From Bacillus sp. RO3 (lineage in GTDB: Bacteria; Bacillota; Bacilli; Bacillales; Bacillaceae_B), in the NCBI RefSeq assembly GCF_012911895.1, contig NZ_JAAXCV010000030.1:186001-250000 (forward strand): 64,000 bases of DNA, written 5' to 3'. Each line of letters opens with the position of its first letter. Within the stretch, counting starts at the first letter, position 1. Shown piece by piece: positions 63,255-64,000 of the stretch. The position numbers and the translations under genes are program-made. The notes below the pieces were generated by a model. It saw only the letters and a list, made by a program, of their open reading frames with translations. It was not told the origin of the DNA and ran no database searches.

Positions 63255-63875
63255 TTACGTTACAATACGTCCAAATGTCTTTTCCGTTAAATGAGTGGTA
63301 TTTGATGAAATGGAAATACATCTCAGAGAGTTTTTATCGTTAGGATTAAAAGAAAATACATGCAATTCACATTTAATTTCCATGTCTCCCCAAGCGATAA
63401 AAAGTTGGTCATTCAATCGAATTCCGACTCCCTGGTTGATCTGCTTTTCTCCCAAATACCAACTTAATGAATAGGTATCTATCTCTTTATGGATGTAAAC
63501 ATCCAAAGTGACCGAATCTTCTTCAGGTGCAAAATACCTGACAGTATATTTACCTTCAAGCTGTGGACTCCTATCACTTTTAATGGCTATACCTGAACCC
63601 AAGTAAGAATCGTTGATAGTAGTCCATAGTGCCGCCAACGAGCGCTGATCACCAATTGGTGTATAGATACATACTCCTATAATTGGTTGCTCTATCAAGT
63701 TCGAACAACTATTGAAAGTAGCCATTACAAGATGATTCCCTAGATCCGTCCCAACCCCATGTTTCATTTCAAGATAATCCTTCTTGTTTTTTAAATTACA
63801 GCGATAAGATTCCCCTTGTTTATTAATTGTAAGTGTGATGTCAGAACTCTCAAACGTTCCCCTAAATACGGTCAT
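63255..63875 (-). CDS. hypothetical protein, lipocalin-like beta-rich
   Basis: 206 residues from the ATG at 63875 behind GGGAGAGAACA; an upstream in-frame ATG lacks a ribosome site. No signal peptide or membrane helix. Alternating strands throughout (VFRGTFESSDITLTINKQGESYRC, GKYTVRYFAPEEDSVTLDVYI, YSLSWYLGEKQINQGVGIRL) suggest one or two beta-barrels. No family recognised. Confidence 0.6.
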   Translation of the reverse strand: MTVFRGTFESSDITLTINKQGESYRCNLKNKKDYLEMKHGVGTDLGNHLVMATFNSCSNLIEQPIIGVCIYTPIGDQRSLAALWTTINDSYLGSGIAIKSDRSPQLEGKYTVRYFAPEEDSVTLDVYIHKEIDTYSLSWYLGEKQINQGVGIRLNDQLFIAWGDMEIKCELHVFSFNPNDKNSLRCISISSNTTHLTEKTFGRIVT

Positions 63876-64000
63876 TGTTCTCTCCCTTGTAACTAATTTA
63901 TACCACCATACCATTCAATATATGTTTGAAATATCCTTCTTTTCATTGGTGAGAGACAAAAACCCACCATTGAAAAATTATAAAAAATGAAGATATTGAC

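Noticed and set aside
1-64000. CRISPR array, tRNA/rRNA gene, complete insertion sequence or prophage
   Set aside because: No regularly spaced repeats, no cloverleaf or rRNA sequence and no transposase, integrase or phage structural gene was recognised on either strand.

Overview
The window comes from a low-GC Gram-positive endospore former of the Bacillaceae. Shine-Dalgarno sites are strong (AGGAGG-like), GTG and TTG starts are common, and terminators are intrinsic. There is an Sda-type sporulation checkpoint peptide, an RsbR-type stressosome protein, a probable gamma-type spore protein and T-box leaders. I cannot fix the genus from sequence alone. Almost all of it looks like ordinary chromosome.

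Layout. 1-4.2 kb: partial GNAT, DUF6501-like, DedA, GNAT and a tandem gamma-glutamylcyclotransferase (YkqA-like). 4.3-14.3 kb: acyl-CoA synthetase, Sda, odhAB, a small heat-shock-fold protein and an ArlRS/YkoGH-type two-component system. 14.6-22.2 kb: MFS exporter, a lone pxpA, 2H phosphoesterase, YjbQ, DCC protein, histidine phosphatase, RsbR paralogue and small membrane proteins. 22-35.5 kb: housekeeping and accessory genes, including Nudix, type 2 peptidyl-tRNA hydrolase, TetR with a paired SMR exporter, peptidase E, BCCT transporter, cspB and mscL. 35.5-45.8 kb: lipoproteins, CoA pyrophosphatase, CDF exporter, a second-type methionyl-tRNA synthetase under a Met T-box, and an S66 peptidase. 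45.9-53.0 kb: a complete trpEGDCFBA operon under two tandem Trp T-boxes. 53-57.2 kb: GNAT, a CrtI/CrtN-like desaturase and yhdT-panF (pantothenate uptake).

The most interesting non-coding item is at 57.31-57.48 kb on the minus strand. A consensus promoter is overlapped by a Fur box and followed by a short transcript with two C5 tracts and a strong terminator. This is the layout of FsrA, the Fur-controlled iron-sparing small RNA of Bacillus.

The last 6 kb is the accessory region. It holds a decaying Rhs/WapA polymorphic-toxin locus: a 5'-truncated core interrupted by an in-frame TAG, a C-terminal nuclease-like toxin tip, a probable immunity gene, and an orphan duplicated core fragment beyond the immunity terminator. 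At its 5' edge it meets a beheaded DUF805 gene on the opposite strand. Beyond that is a duplicated small HTH gene, one copy of which has lost its start codon. I found no tRNA or rRNA gene, CRISPR array or intact insertion sequence.
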